Shown: piece after piece, positions 9,285 through 18,787 of the stretch
Position numbering within the stretch: the stretch's first letter is position 1
Layout: every line of letters begins with the position of its first letter
NCBI GenBank assembly: GCA_004020365.1
Contig: SAQR01000002.1
Location: 62,001-126,000, forward strand
Source: Mesorhizobium sp.
GTDB taxonomy: Bacteria; Pseudomonadota; Alphaproteobacteria; Rhizobiales; Rhizobiaceae
DNA: 64,000 nucleotides
Direction of reading: 5' to 3'
Notes under the pieces: model-generated
Database searches by the model: none
What the model was told of the DNA's origin: nothing
Seen by the model: only the letters and a program-made list of their open reading frames with translations
Program-made: the position numbers and the translations under genes

Positions 9285-9466
9285 TTGAAACCGAGCAAAT
9301 CGCGGATCGCCGAAATTCTCCTTTGAATTCAAGTGTGAAAATTTCTGGCGGATCCGGGATACGGTTCTGCGATGTCAGCGGAAAGATTTTCCTCGATGGA
9401 TCAATGCGTTATGATGCTTCAGAACAATCGAGTGGGAGTAGCGCGCAACCCGGGGCGATAGCATGT

Positions 9467-10342
9467 TCAAGCCTCCACCAACCTGGAGGACAGGAATTCG
9501 ACGAAGCGCTGGGTCTTGGCTGGAATAAGGCGAGTTTCGGTGACGGCGTGAATGCTGACCGACGATCCCTGCCATTTGGGCAGGATGCGCCGGAGCCGAC
9601 CAGCGGCCACATCTTCGGCGACAATCTTCTCGGCAAGCATGGCGATGCCCTGGTGGTCAACCGCCAGGGCGCGGATCATCCCGACGCTGTTGAGCGTGAA
9701 GCGGCCGCGAACGCCGACATCGACCTTGTTCATCCCCTGGTGCAAAGTCCAGGTCGGGGTCCGTGGCATGCAGATGCATTCATGCTCCGCCAGCTCCGCC
9801 GGTGTCGCGGGCTCGCCTGACGCTTCGAGATAGCCAGGAGACGCATAGAGGTGGCGCGAATGCCGCCCGATCAGGCGCGCGATCAGACTGGAATCTTCCA
9901 GTTTGCCAATGCGGATCGCCAAATCGAACGGCTCGGCCACCAGATCGACGCGGCGTGGGGTCAGGTCGAATTCGAAGGTGATACCGGGATAGTGCCGCGC
10001 GAAGTCGCCGATGATCGGCGTGAGGTAAAGCGTGGCGAAGTCGACCGGGAGCGAAACCCGCAGGACGCCGCTCGGCTGCTCAACCATCGCGCCGAGCTGC
10101 TCGTGCGCGAGCCGCGCCTCGTCGACGATTCGCTTGCTCCGTTCAAAATAAAGCTGGCCGGCCTCGGTGAGCTCGATCTTGCGCGTCGTGCGATGCAGCA
10201 GTCTCAGGCCGATCGCCTTCTCCAACTCGCTGATACGTCGCGACAGCGTTGAGTTTGGCATGCCGAGAGCGTCCGCCGCCTTCCGAAAGCTCCTGGCCTT
10301 GGCCACCTCTACGAACAGCGCCATGTCGTTCAAATGGTTCAA
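9467..10342 (-). CDS. LysR-family transcriptional regulator
   Basis: Regulator of 291 residues with a complete LysR architecture: helix-turn-helix in residues 1-60 (MALFVEVAKARSFRKAADAL, NSTLSRRISELEKAIG, LLHRTTRKIELTEAG) and a two-lobe effector-binding domain (GVLRVSLPVDFA, DLAIRIGKLEDSSLIARLIG, HQGIAMLAEKIV). The sequence is of the CrgA/DmlR-like subgroup that often controls a neighbouring oxidoreductase. It is divergent from the NmrA-like gene at 10612, with the ene-reductase remnant between; that pseudogene and the NmrA-like gene are the likely ancestral targets. Confidence 0.92.
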   Translation of the reverse strand: MNHLNDMALFVEVAKARSFRKAADALGMPNSTLSRRISELEKAIGLRLLHRTTRKIELTEAGQLYFERSKRIVDEARLAHEQLGAMVEQPSGVLRVSLPVDFATLYLTPIIGDFARHYPGITFEFDLTPRRVDLVAEPFDLAIRIGKLEDSSLIARLIGRHSRHLYASPGYLEASGEPATPAELAEHECICMPRTPTWTLHQGMNKVDVGVRGRFTLNSVGMIRALAVDHQGIAMLAEKIVAEDVAAGRLRRILPKWQGSSVSIHAVTETRLIPAKTQRFVEFLSSRLVEA

Positions 10343-10404
10343 CCGATTGTTCCATGAATGGAAAGATGATTTCTACTTTGCCAGATTTATCCCGATATTG
10401 GAAT

Positions 10405-10599
10405 GGTGCACAAGGGCTTCAACGGCGCGACCCAGATCGGCGCTGACCTGGGCAGATGGTCCTTGCCAATCCGGACTTCGTCGTCCGGCTGAAGGCCAAA
10501 GCAGCGATGAACAAGGCAGACCCAAGCACCTTCGGTGGCACTGCGCGAGGCTACATCGATTACGCCGCCCTGAGCGCCCGAACCGATACCAGTTCATGA
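10405..10599 (+). pseudogene. Remnant of an Old Yellow Enzyme (ene-reductase) C-terminus
   Basis: The frame ending at the TGA 10597-10599 reads VLANPDFVVRLKA, then NKADPSTFGGTARGYIDYAAL, which matches the usual OYE/NemA ending (LANPDLVxR, TFYGGxxxGYTDYP). Immediately upstream the continuation (ADL, GR, W) is in a different frame and a stop at 10444 interrupts the VLANPDF frame, so at least one base and several residues have been lost. No other part of the enzyme is present. Identification rests on motif memory, not on a search. Confidence 0.55.
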
Positions 10600-10611
10600 C
10601 AGGAGATTAGA

Positions 10612-11580
10612 TTGACTCAATCACCGCATCCCTCGACCGCCTCGGATAAGAAGGCACTTGCCGAGACCGCAAGTTCAAGCGCGACGGGGACAAAAAAGGT
10701 CCTGCTCGTCGGCGCCACAGGATTCCTCGGAGCCAAGATTCTCCGCAACCTGGCGCAAGATGCGAATGTGGCCGTCGTTGCGATGTCGCGTAAGGGCGCG
10801 CCCTCAAATGACAGCGCCGACATCGAATGGGTGCGCGGCGACATGATGGATCCAGCCTCATTGGATCGTGCGTTGCAGGGCGTGGACGTCGTCGTCAGCT
10901 CGGCCAACAGCTACATGAAGGGAAGCCTAGACACGGATTTTCAGGGCAACAAGAATCTTATAGAGGCCGCAGCAAGAGCCAATGTTGGCCGATTTGTCTT
11001 TCTCAGCATCGTCAGTTGCGAGGCGGCGTCAACAGTGCCGCATTTTCACGCCAAGAAAGTGGCCGAGGATCTGATAAAGACCTCCGGCGTGCCATATGTA
11101 TTTGTCCGCGCCCCTACATTTCTCGATCAGAGCTCGGACTATATTGCGAAGGGTGTGAAAGCCAGCCGGTTCCTTGCGATGGGCGATAAAACCACGAAGT
11201 GGTCCTATGTGCTGACCGATGATCTTGCCTCATATCTCGCCAAAGCCGCGACCTATCCCGGCGCCGAAATCAACAACCAAACGATCGATGTCGGCTGGCG
11301 CGATGGCCCCAAAAGCCAGCAGGAGATCGCCGATCTCGTCTCCGAGGTCATAAAGAAACGCCTTAAGGTGCGGGTTGTGCCGTGGCTGGTTTTCCGCTTG
11401 CTGGCGCGCCCGGTCAAGCTGTTTTCCGAGCTTGGCTATGACCTGATGCAGATGTTCCTGTTCTTCAAGAAGGGCGTCTATATTTCGAATATTTCGAAAC
11501 AGGAGCACTTCTTTGGACCCGCCCCTGCATCCCGAGATGCGATCACGCGATGGGCGAAGAGTCATCAACTGATCTCGTGA
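10612..11580 (+). CDS. NmrA/atypical-SDR family NAD(P)-binding protein
   Basis: Extended or atypical SDR of 322 residues. After a 27-residue low-complexity leader the Rossmann motif VLLVGATGFLGAKIL appears (GxxGxxG), with DIEWVRGDMMD, VDVVVSSAN and FVFLSIVSC as in NmrA/complex I NDUFA9-like proteins; the C-terminus has a hydrophobic stretch (VVPWLVFRLLARP). The start is taken as TTG 10612, with AGGAG at 10601-10605 seven bases away. It lies 12 bases after the ene-reductase remnant and probably was its operon partner. Substrate unknown; quinone or NADPH sensing is also possible for this family. Confidence 0.8.
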   Translation: MTQSPHPSTASDKKALAETASSSATGTKKVLLVGATGFLGAKILRNLAQDANVAVVAMSRKGAPSNDSADIEWVRGDMMDPASLDRALQGVDVVVSSANSYMKGSLDTDFQGNKNLIEAAARANVGRFVFLSIVSCEAASTVPHFHAKKVAEDLIKTSGVPYVFVRAPTFLDQSSDYIAKGVKASRFLAMGDKTTKWSYVLTDDLASYLAKAATYPGAEINNQTIDVGWRDGPKSQQEIADLVSEVIKKRLKVRVVPWLVFRLLARPVKLFSELGYDLMQMFLFFKKGVYISNISKQEHFFGPAPASRDAITRWAKSHQLIS

Positions 11581-11589
11581 GGCATCGCG

Positions 11590-11760
11590 ATGGCGGATCG
11601 GGTAGTCCCGTCGTGGATTGCGCGGACCTGCCCGGCTTCTCGGGAGGCCACGGGCTTCACCACCATCACCGACCACACGGTCAACCACGGCGGTGGGCCC
11701 CTGATGGAAATCGGCACGTCTTCGTTCGACCCGATCGCGGCCGAGCCCTACTCGGCCACG
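11590..11760 (+). pseudogene. Possible gene remnant, unidentified
   Basis: A short open stretch after the NmrA-like gene reads, in the frame starting at 11590, like real protein in its middle (EATGFTTITDHTVN, GGPLMEIGTSSFDPIAAEPY) and then runs into the antisense end of the DUF2867 gene. I do not recognise the family and there is no ribosome site. It may be a decayed fragment or chance. Confidence 0.2.
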
Positions 11761-12279
11761 CTAGTGGCCGGAAACCACCTGCATCAGCATCGCAGGAACG
11801 ACGATACGGTGAAATGGCTTCACCAACGCAAGATAACTGCTGCCTACCAAATTGTGGGTTTTGACTGCGGTCGAGACCGAGATCTCATGATGGGCCGATT
11901 TGCGTTCCTTGACTTCCAATAACACGCGGAAATCGAGATGCCAGTCATCGAAACCGAACACGACAGAATTGGTGGACTGCCTGACAATCGGCAGGAAGCC
12001 AATGTGAGCGCCACTTCCGCGCTCCGGTCCAGTTTTCAAGCCGAAAGGCGTCACAATGCCATTTCGCAACACCAGCAGCCATTTGATCCAACTTGGCTGC
12101 CTCCCGAATACCTGCTGCGAAACGCCGACAGCGTCCAAGGCGAGACCTGTTACAACCAATGCATAAGTGTCGCCGAAGTTTGCACCGGGAAGAAGCCTGT
12201 CAGCCTGCGCAAAGGGCTTGGCAAAAGATTTCGCCACAACTTGCGGCCGGGAAGGGCGATGCTTGGTGATGCACATCAT
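11761..12279 (-). CDS. DUF2867-family protein
   Basis: Cytoplasmic protein of 172 residues belonging by appearance to DUF2867, a family of unknown function sometimes fused to or next to SDR/NmrA proteins. Landmarks: SWIKWLLVLRNGIVTPFGLKTG in the middle, GFDDWHLDFRV, and the ending LALVKPFHRIVVPAML. The start codon overlaps the stop of the small upstream frame at 12276-12473 (ATGA), so the two are translationally coupled. The NmrA-like gene on the other strand points towards it; a functional link with that protein is only suggested by the family's usual neighbourhood. Confidence 0.7.
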   Translation of the reverse strand: MMCITKHRPSRPQVVAKSFAKPFAQADRLLPGANFGDTYALVVTGLALDAVGVSQQVFGRQPSWIKWLLVLRNGIVTPFGLKTGPERGSGAHIGFLPIVRQSTNSVVFGFDDWHLDFRVLLEVKERKSAHHEISVSTAVKTHNLVGSSYLALVKPFHRIVVPAMLMQVVSGH

Positions 12280-12473
12280 TGCGCCTTAGTCGCCTGCCGC
12301 ACGCCAAGACACAGGCCGATCAGAACAAGCACGAGTAGCGGAAAGCCGCTTGGCGGAATGATCAGCGTAGCAACCGTTCCATCTGTCCACTCCCGGCGGA
12401 CGGCCATCCGTGGGGGAGTGCAGCTATCTTGCACAAATAGCCGCAATCCGAACATGCAAGGAGCTCGGATCAT
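12276..12473 (-). CDS. Small single-membrane-span protein, hypothetical
   Basis: A 65-residue frame with one clear hydrophobic helix near its end ([20 protein letters not shown]) and a short basic tail. It overlaps vapC upstream by 4 bases and the DUF2867 gene downstream by 4 bases (ATGA at both junctions), which is the only argument that it is translated. A later Met (residue 23) would give a 43-residue protein. I do not recognise it; it could be the N-terminal anchor left from a larger membrane protein. Confidence 0.35.
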   Translation of the reverse strand: MIRAPCMFGLRLFVQDSCTPPRMAVRREWTDGTVATLIIPPSGFPLLVLVLIGLCLGVRQATKAQ

Positions 12474-12894
12474 GCCAGCAACTGCGTCGCCACGCCGAGC
12501 AACGGTCCAGCCTCGGCGAGCTTTTGGTCGAGCGTATGCACCGTGGCGCCGTGCTCCGATGCCGTGGCGAGATGCAGCGCGTCGCCAGCGCGAAGCCCGA
12601 GACCATGCTGATCGACAAACTTTGCCGCCGTGCGGAAATGCCCGCCGGTGACCGGCAGCACGGTGAAGCTCTCGGCGACCAGCTTGTGGAACATCGCGAG
12701 CGCTGCTGCGCGCTGCTCCACGTTGATCTGCCCGGTTCGCAGCTTGATCGCCATGGCAGACGACATCTCGGTGATGGTCCAGTCGCTGATCAGAAGCCGC
12801 GCCGGGTCCTGCTCTGCCAGCCAGCCCTGAACGCGCGGCGTCGTCCGTTCATTCGAAAGGGCAGCAACGATCAGTGACGTGTCGAGATAGTGCA

Positions 12895-12895
<1 letters not shown>
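12470..12895 (-). CDS. vapC: PIN-domain ribonuclease toxin (VapC-like)
   Basis: Toxin of a type II toxin-antitoxin pair, 141 residues, predicted Mg-dependent RNase. The PIN-domain acidic residues are visible: D5 in [10 protein letters not shown], a Glu in ITEMSSAM, and the C-terminal [12 protein letters not shown] aspartate, followed by the [10 protein letters not shown] ending typical of VapC. It follows the antitoxin with a one-base TGATG overlap, the usual coupling. The target RNA cannot be told from sequence. Confidence 0.92.
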
Positions 12896-13278
<383 letters not shown>

Positions 13279-13316
13279 TCAGGCTGAAAATGCGTCCTGC
13301 TTTGAAGAATGCAGCC

Positions 13317-14612
13317 TCATCGATCGTCGAGGTCCGGCAACAACGAGGCAGCCAGCGCCTCTTCCGCGATGGCCACGCCGTGCTCGCGCATCGCGGGCGC
13401 CAGCGCTCCGTCCCATGACGCTTCGGCCATGTTTCCTCCAAGCGGGTGCGCCAGGCCTGGCACCGTCCGCACGGCGGCAACATAGTCCGCGGCGCCAAAG
13501 CGCCATGGCTCCGCACCATGTTCTCGCATGACCTGGTTGCCTATACGCAATCCGGGCCAGTCGAAATCGCCGTGATAGCGCAGCCGCGCGCCCGCCAGTG
13601 CGAGTTGAGCCAGGAGGCATCGTTGCGCGGCGGCCGGCATCCCGTCGGTACACACCAGCGGCGCGCAGTCTGCCCCCCATCGGTCCGCGGCGATGGCGAG
13701 CAGGTTGGGATTTTCGCAGACGTAAACGTTGCGGCCGGCTACCTCCCATCGGGACGGCGAGCGCAGCAGCGATCGCAGCGACGCATAGGCCGGTTCTCCC
13801 AGGGGCAATCGATCGCTTTCGGTCCCACTTGTCGGCAGGTTCAGGAACAGGGCGGGGCGTGCCAGCTCGTTGACCAGAACGCCTGCTCTGGCCCATGTCT
13901 CGCGTATCCGCTCCGCGCCGGCGGCCGGATCCGCAATGACGTCCTCTCTCGATTCCCGTACCGTCTCGTCATCTTCGTCGGCAGCTGCTGCGTCGGGAGC
14001 GGGCCTGGCGATCTGTCGCAGGACGGTCAGCACGAGTGCCGCGGCCGCGCGGCCATTGTCAAGCGCATGGGCATCGCCCAGCACGTCCGCCGCCAGTTGC
14101 GAACGTGTTATGCCTTTTGCCGGCAGGAGCCGCAGCACCTCTTCGGCACGCCGGCAAAGCTCCGTAGCCGCGACCGTATCCTGCCGAGCGAGCCGCTTGA
14201 CGAGGCCGATGCCTCCCGGCGTCAGCAGCAGCCTGGCCAGGTCGGGATGGCTGCAACCATCTACCACGCTCGACCACAAAGCTTGCTGTCGAAGGCGTGC
14301 TCCGGCGAGATGAAGGATAGAGCCGTCAAGCCTTTCCAACGCCTCGTGCAGCGAAGTGGCGATGCCGGCGCGCCGCAGGTCGGCATCGACGCGGCGGACG
14401 TCGATCTGCAGGGACTTCGATCGGCGCTGCGGGCGGCCGAGCAGCCCCGCCAGTGCCGCGTGCTCCTCGTCACTGAGCCCGACGACGCGAATGTGATCGA
14501 CGGCGCCTTCGAGCGGCGCGCGCTCGAAACGTTGGCGCAGCCGCTTGCGCAGCGAGGCAAGATGATCGCCGCCGAGCAGGCGCTGAAGACGCGGGTCGAT
14601 TTGATCGCTCAT
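13317..14612 (-). CDS. jetD: Wadjet type III component JetD (TIGR02679/DUF2399, Toprim nuclease subunit)
   Basis: Nuclease subunit expected to cut plasmid DNA after the SMC complex has extruded it. 431 residues with start at ATG 14612, which overlaps the jetC stop by 4 bases. The C-terminal Toprim-like part shows a catalytic Glu at residue 300 (VYVCENPNL) and the D-x-D pair D349/D351 in the family hallmark HGDFDWPG. The N-terminal half (residues 1-250) is a DUF3322-like arm that binds the SMC partner. The frame extends upstream to 15026 inside jetC but that part is antisense-free noise. Last gene of the jetABCD operon; the family assignment is from motif memory and gene order. Confidence 0.88.
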   Translation of the reverse strand: MSDQIDPRLQRLLGGDHLASLRKRLRQRFERAPLEGAVDHIRVVGLSDEEHAALAGLLGRPQRRSKSLQIDVRRVDADLRRAGIATSLHEALERLDGSILHLAGARLRQQALWSSVVDGCSHPDLARLLLTPGGIGLVKRLARQDTVAATELCRRAEEVLRLLPAKGITRSQLAADVLGDAHALDNGRAAAALVLTVLRQIARPAPDAAAADEDDETVRESREDVIADPAAGAERIRETWARAGVLVNELARPALFLNLPTSGTESDRLPLGEPAYASLRSLLRSPSRWEVAGRNVYVCENPNLLAIAADRWGADCAPLVCTDGMPAAAQRCLLAQLALAGARLRYHGDFDWPGLRIGNQVMREHGAEPWRFGAADYVAAVRTVPGLAHPLGGNMAEASWDGALAPAMREHGVAIAEEALAASLLPDLDDR

Positions 14613-17600
14613 GCCGGCGCAAATCTGCGATCGGGATCGGCCGCGGGCTTCTTCTCTCGTCCGTCCCAGGTCCATCGCGAGACGAATACGGCATCGATGC
14701 CTTCGCGCCGCTGCAACTGACAGATGGCGACACCCGGCAGTTCGGCATAACAGGCCCATTCGCGCTCGCTGGTGATGACGAAGTCCAGATCGAACTCGCG
14801 GATCAGCCCCATGCAATGCGCTCGCGCTGTGTCGTCGATTCCGGCAAAGGCTTCGTCGAGCAGCATCAGCCGTGGGGACAAGGCATAGCCGCTCTGGCTG
14901 TAGAAGCTGGCGACAGCGGCAAAGAGCGGCACCGTGAGGCCGAGCGCCCGCTCGCCGCTCGAGGCGGGTCCGGAAAGCTTGCGCCAATGGCCGTCCTGCC
15001 AGCGTTCGACGCGGAAGCGGTGCCAATGGCGATAATCGAGCGCGCGGGCCAGCTGGTCGAGCAAGGTGCCGCCGCTGTCCTTTCCGCCGGTGGCATCAGC
15101 GCGCTCGCGCTCGGCGGCGATGCGCTGCTGCAGCATCGCGCCGACGACGCGCCGATCGTCTGCCGACCAAAGGTCCTCGCTGGTGTTGAGCAGGCGCTTG
15201 CGCGCCGTGTCGAGGCCCACCGGCGCGCCTTCCTCTTCGGACAGCGGCTGCCACAACAGGCGATAGCGCACGCCGGTGGAGGTCGGGCGCTTGTGCAATT
15301 CGTTGTTGATGGCATCGACCTGGCGTTCGGCGGCCTGCAACAGGCGCTGGATCTCTGCGGCGATTTCGGCTTGCAGATGGTTCTCCAGGACTGCGCGTTC
15401 GTTGGCGCTGAGCAGCTCGCCGCGCTGGACGATCTCTTCGGCCAGCCGCTTGGCGAGGCGGTCCGGCCGTTCGCGCCGGTTCTGATAAACAATGTCTACC
15501 CTTAAACCCCAGTCGCTGGGATCGGCCTGGGCCTGATGGCCCAGCGCGCCCAGTGCGCGCTGCAACTCGGTCAGTTCCTCAGCCAACTGCCGCTGGACGC
15601 GCGTCCATACATCGTCGTCATCCCTGAGGTTCGACAGCTCCTGTTCCGCGCGCCTGGCCAGCGTCAGCGCGGGGTCGATCGTCCACGGGCTGCCGATGTC
15701 AGGCAGTTCGATAGACGGCAGCCCTGCAGACAGCAGGCCGGTGCCTGCAAACTGCTGCAGTCTGGAGATTGCCTCGGAGCGTGCTTCGCCGCGCTCCTGA
15801 AGGACGGCGTTCGTTGTCTCGGCCTGTTGCCCGGCAACCGCGCGTGCCTCACCCGCTTTGCGCAATCTTTCGCCGGCGAGCTTCAGCTCGGCTTCGCCGG
15901 TTTCGGCGGCTCGGCGGGCAACGGTCAGCCTTCGCTGCAGTTCCTCGACCTTGGCGCCGACCGTTTCCCGCAGCAGCTCGAGCCGGGCAGTGGCATCTTC
16001 CGTTTCAATGCGGGCCGCCACGAGTTCCTCTTCGCGCTGCTGCACGTCGCTGCGCGCCTCACGCTGGCGGTCGCGCTGCCGTTGCTGCTCGGGCAGTGCC
16101 AGGCAAAACTCGTGAGCTGCTTGCTCGAGCCGCACCTGTGCATCGCGGTAATGATCCAGCGCCGCTTCGACGGTAGGCAGTGCATCAGGCGTTGCCGGCA
16201 GGCGCAGGTCCATGGCATCTGCAGCGAGCTGTTCCCGCACGGCCTTGAGCGCCTGTTCGCTCTCGCGGCAGCGCGTGTCGGACTCGGTCAGTTTTTCGCT
16301 GGCCAGGCGCGCGGAGTCGGCGGCCGCGGCAGCGGCCATATGAGCGCGCCGCAATTCCTCGTCGGAAGGCGTAAGGCGCCATTCCTCGTCGGCCCGTTTG
16401 CGGTCCAGCGCGAGCTGCTCGCCTTTCACTCGCAGGGCCGCCAACTCGTCGGAGAGTTGCGCAAGGAGGCCAGCAATCTCGGCCAGGCGCCGCGCGCGGG
16501 CTGCGGCGCGGGCCGCGTGGCCAATGTAGACCGCCTCCGGCTTGCCCCACGCTCCGGACAGCGCGCCGAGGCGGAAGCGGCCGTCGGTGGATATCCAGGC
16601 CTCGTTATCGATCGGATCGTCATCCGCCGATGCGATGCCCGACAGCACCCGCTCGACGATACTGGCCGGCACGGCGCAACCGGCAGGCACTGTGGCTTCC
16701 AGCGAGTCGACGAGCGATGGAAAATGCTGTTGCCGTTCCAGCAGCTGGGTATCGTAAGGCAGGGTGCCGCCGTCGCCGGCCTGGAGGCGTCCGTCAGGCG
16801 ATAACCAGGCGTCGAGCAATCCGGCCGCCTCGAGCGCGGCTTCAAGGCCGGCGCGTTGCGGTGCAGCTACTGCGCCGCGAAAATCGATCACTTGCCAGAG
16901 CGGCGCGCCCTGCCGCGCGTCCCGGACGGAGGCGTCGCGCGTGTAGGGCAGGGGCGGCGCCATGTCGTCGCCGGCTTCGAGGCGTCCGCGTTCGTCTTCG
17001 AGTAGCCCGTATTCCATCTCCAGCGCCTGTCGCTGGTCGTTGAGCGCCACGCGACGCTGTGTCAGAGAGAGACTGGCTGCTTGATACGCCGATTGCAGGA
17101 GGTGGCGAGTTGGGTTGTCGCCTTGCAGCGAGGCTGTCCATTCCGCCAGGGCCGTCAGTGCCGCCGGCCTGCTGTCGGGATCGATCTGCAATTGCTTCAG
17201 GCCGATAAAATGGCGGTCCCAGCTTTCCACCAGGTCCCGGCCTTGTCGTTCGACCTCAGCGTCAGCTCGGGTCCGACGCTCGGCAGCCTCCTCGGCTTCG
17301 ACCTGCCGCTCATCCCGGATTTCGCGGCGCCGCATATAGGCGGCCTCGGCCTGAGCGACTTCGCCGTGGCGGCGACGCAGCAACGCGATCTGTTCACGCC
17401 GGCCGGCAACGAGGCTGCGAAGCTCGGCGCAGGCCGCGTCGAAAGCATGCTGCGTCAGTGCGGCCAGCGCGGAAGCCTCCAATTTGGCGAGGAGGTTTGC
17501 GGCGTGCTGGCCGGCGATGCCCGCCCCATCAGCGTGAACGGCGGTTTCCCGGCGCAAATCGGTCAATGCGCGTTCCGCCTGCTCCACGCGTCGGGTTGCG

Positions 17601-18787
17601 CGTTCGGTTTCTTCGCTGCTGAGCTCCAGTCGTCGGCCCGCCTCTTCGACGGCCAATGTCGCCCTCTGCATCGCCTGCAGCCGCGCCGCCTTCTCCTTTT
17701 CGGCATTTTCGAGGCGGTTGGCGTCCTGCATCGTCGGATCGGAGCGCAAGGTATCGAGCCGCGCACGCCCGCGCGCCAGAGTGATCTCGGCGCTATCATG
17801 AGCGGTCCGCTCCAGCGCTTCCTGCCTTTGCGCTTCGTCGAAGCGAGCTTGGGCCTCACCTCGTGCCCGGCTGGCATTGTCGAACTCCGTCTGGGCCTGG
17901 CGCAACGAGCGCGCCTGCCGGCGGGTCTGCGTGCCAGCGTAGACGCGATAACGCTCCTCGAAACGGCTGACGGCCTTGGCCAGGATTTGATATTCGTCGA
18001 GCTGGCGGCGGTCTTCCTCCAACTGCCCGAGCGCTTCGGCAACGTCACCGAGCAGTTCGGGCGCCAGCGGCGGCAGGGCCTCGGTCAACGCATTCGAAAG
18101 CGCGGTTTCGTCCGGCTTTCTGGAAAGTTGCGGCTGGCGAAGCTGGATCAGCGTGTCCATCAACGCGTCGTAGCGCTTGGTGCCCAGATGGAACAGGCGC
18201 TCGTCGACGGCGCGACGGTAGCCGGCCGCGCTGTCGAACACCTGGCCACGGCCGTCGAGCGCGTCGCGCAGGCGCTCCTTGGTCAGCACGACCTGCTGCG
18301 GGCTCGTCAACCACAGATCCTGGTTGATACGCGGCGCGCCCTCGGTGTCTTCCAGCAGGAAGAACCAACTGTCGACCTGCGGACGAGCTGCTGTCGCAAA
18401 AAGGCCGGCGCCGAGCGAAAGGAAACGCGGCGTGCCGTCTTCCGCAACGCGACCGAACTCGATCCACGCATAGCCGATGCGCCGGTCGTAGCTGTTCATC
18501 AGCAGGTTCCAGGCCATCTTCTTGCCGCTGTCGCCGTCGGGCTCGACGCGCGAAGACTTGAGCTGCGCGTCGAACAGCAGCGGCAGCGTGAGCGACAAAA
18601 CCTTGGATTTGCCCGTGCCGTTATTGCCGCGCAGCAACAGATGGCCGTCGCGGAACCAGAATTCCTCGCTGTCGTAGTGAAAGAGTTCCACCAGGCCCAG
18701 GCGCAGTGGCTGCCAGCGCTGCCGTGTGGGCATCGGCAAAGCCGGTTTTTCCGGCGTCAGGCCGAGCAGGTCCAACCGGTCGTTCAT
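14609..18787 (-). CDS. jetC: Wadjet type III component JetC (TIGR02680, SMC/MukB-like ATPase)
   Basis: SMC-like motor of the anti-plasmid Wadjet complex, 1392 residues. N-terminal Walker A GNNGTGKS at residues 54-61, a very long heptad-rich coiled coil from about 250 to 1050 with a central hinge-like globular part (about 590-720, LLDAWLSPDGRL to GALSGAWGKPEAVYIG), and C-terminal ABC signature SSGERAL plus Walker B LMLLDEAFAGID at about 1307-1318. The D-loop and the ending FVITSEREW fit the TIGR02680 family. Its start overlaps the jetB stop by 4 bases (ATGA) and its stop overlaps jetD. All ATPase residues look intact, so the system should be active. Confidence 0.93.
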   Translation of the reverse strand: MNDRLDLLGLTPEKPALPMPTRQRWQPLRLGLVELFHYDSEEFWFRDGHLLLRGNNGTGKSKVLSLTLPLLFDAQLKSSRVEPDGDSGKKMAWNLLMNSYDRRIGYAWIEFGRVAEDGTPRFLSLGAGLFATAARPQVDSWFFLLEDTEGAPRINQDLWLTSPQQVVLTKERLRDALDGRGQVFDSAAGYRRAVDERLFHLGTKRYDALMDTLIQLRQPQLSRKPDETALSNALTEALPPLAPELLGDVAEALGQLEEDRRQLDEYQILAKAVSRFEERYRVYAGTQTRRQARSLRQAQTEFDNASRARGEAQARFDEAQRQEALERTAHDSAEITLARGRARLDTLRSDPTMQDANRLENAEKEKAARLQAMQRATLAVEEAGRRLELSSEETERATRRVEQAERALTDLRRETAVHADGAGIAGQHAANLLAKLEASALAALTQHAFDAACAELRSLVAGRREQIALLRRRHGEVAQAEAAYMRRREIRDERQVEAEEAAERRTRADAEVERQGRDLVESWDRHFIGLKQLQIDPDSRPAALTALAEWTASLQGDNPTRHLLQSAYQAASLSLTQRRVALNDQRQALEMEYGLLEDERGRLEAGDDMAPPLPYTRDASVRDARQGAPLWQVIDFRGAVAAPQRAGLEAALEAAGLLDAWLSPDGRLQAGDGGTLPYDTQLLERQQHFPSLVDSLEATVPAGCAVPASIVERVLSGIASADDDPIDNEAWISTDGRFRLGALSGAWGKPEAVYIGHAARAAARARRLAEIAGLLAQLSDELAALRVKGEQLALDRKRADEEWRLTPSDEELRRAHMAAAAAADSARLASEKLTESDTRCRESEQALKAVREQLAADAMDLRLPATPDALPTVEAALDHYRDAQVRLEQAAHEFCLALPEQQRQRDRQREARSDVQQREEELVAARIETEDATARLELLRETVGAKVEELQRRLTVARRAAETGEAELKLAGERLRKAGEARAVAGQQAETTNAVLQERGEARSEAISRLQQFAGTGLLSAGLPSIELPDIGSPWTIDPALTLARRAEQELSNLRDDDDVWTRVQRQLAEELTELQRALGALGHQAQADPSDWGLRVDIVYQNRRERPDRLAKRLAEEIVQRGELLSANERAVLENHLQAEIAAEIQRLLQAAERQVDAINNELHKRPTSTGVRYRLLWQPLSEEEGAPVGLDTARKRLLNTSEDLWSADDRRVVGAMLQQRIAAERERADATGGKDSGGTLLDQLARALDYRHWHRFRVERWQDGHWRKLSGPASSGERALGLTVPLFAAVASFYSQSGYALSPRLMLLDEAFAGIDDTARAHCMGLIREFDLDFVITSEREWACYAELPGVAICQLQRREGIDAVFVSRWTWDGREKKPAADPDRRFAPA

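Larger units (their letters stand above)
9063..9466. other. Intergenic region with terminator and orphan palindrome
   Basis: About 400 bases between the ends of two convergent LysR genes. Apart from the terminator at 9204-9224 and the palindrome at 9268-9284 listed separately, I see no gene: the plus-strand frame starting at 9245 is mostly the shadow of the LysR gene to the right. The A/T-rich part around 9260-9340 looks like promoter DNA that no longer has a gene attached. Confidence 0.5.

Noticed and set aside
9245-9820. Plus-strand open frame of 191 residues
   Set aside because: Its right two thirds are antisense to a clear LysR gene, and no family motif or ribosome site is present.
15536-16804. 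Long plus-strand open frame inside jetC
   Set aside because: Long antisense frames are common in high-GC genes; the product is low in complexity (many Gln, Arg, Ala) and the minus-strand SMC is well supported.
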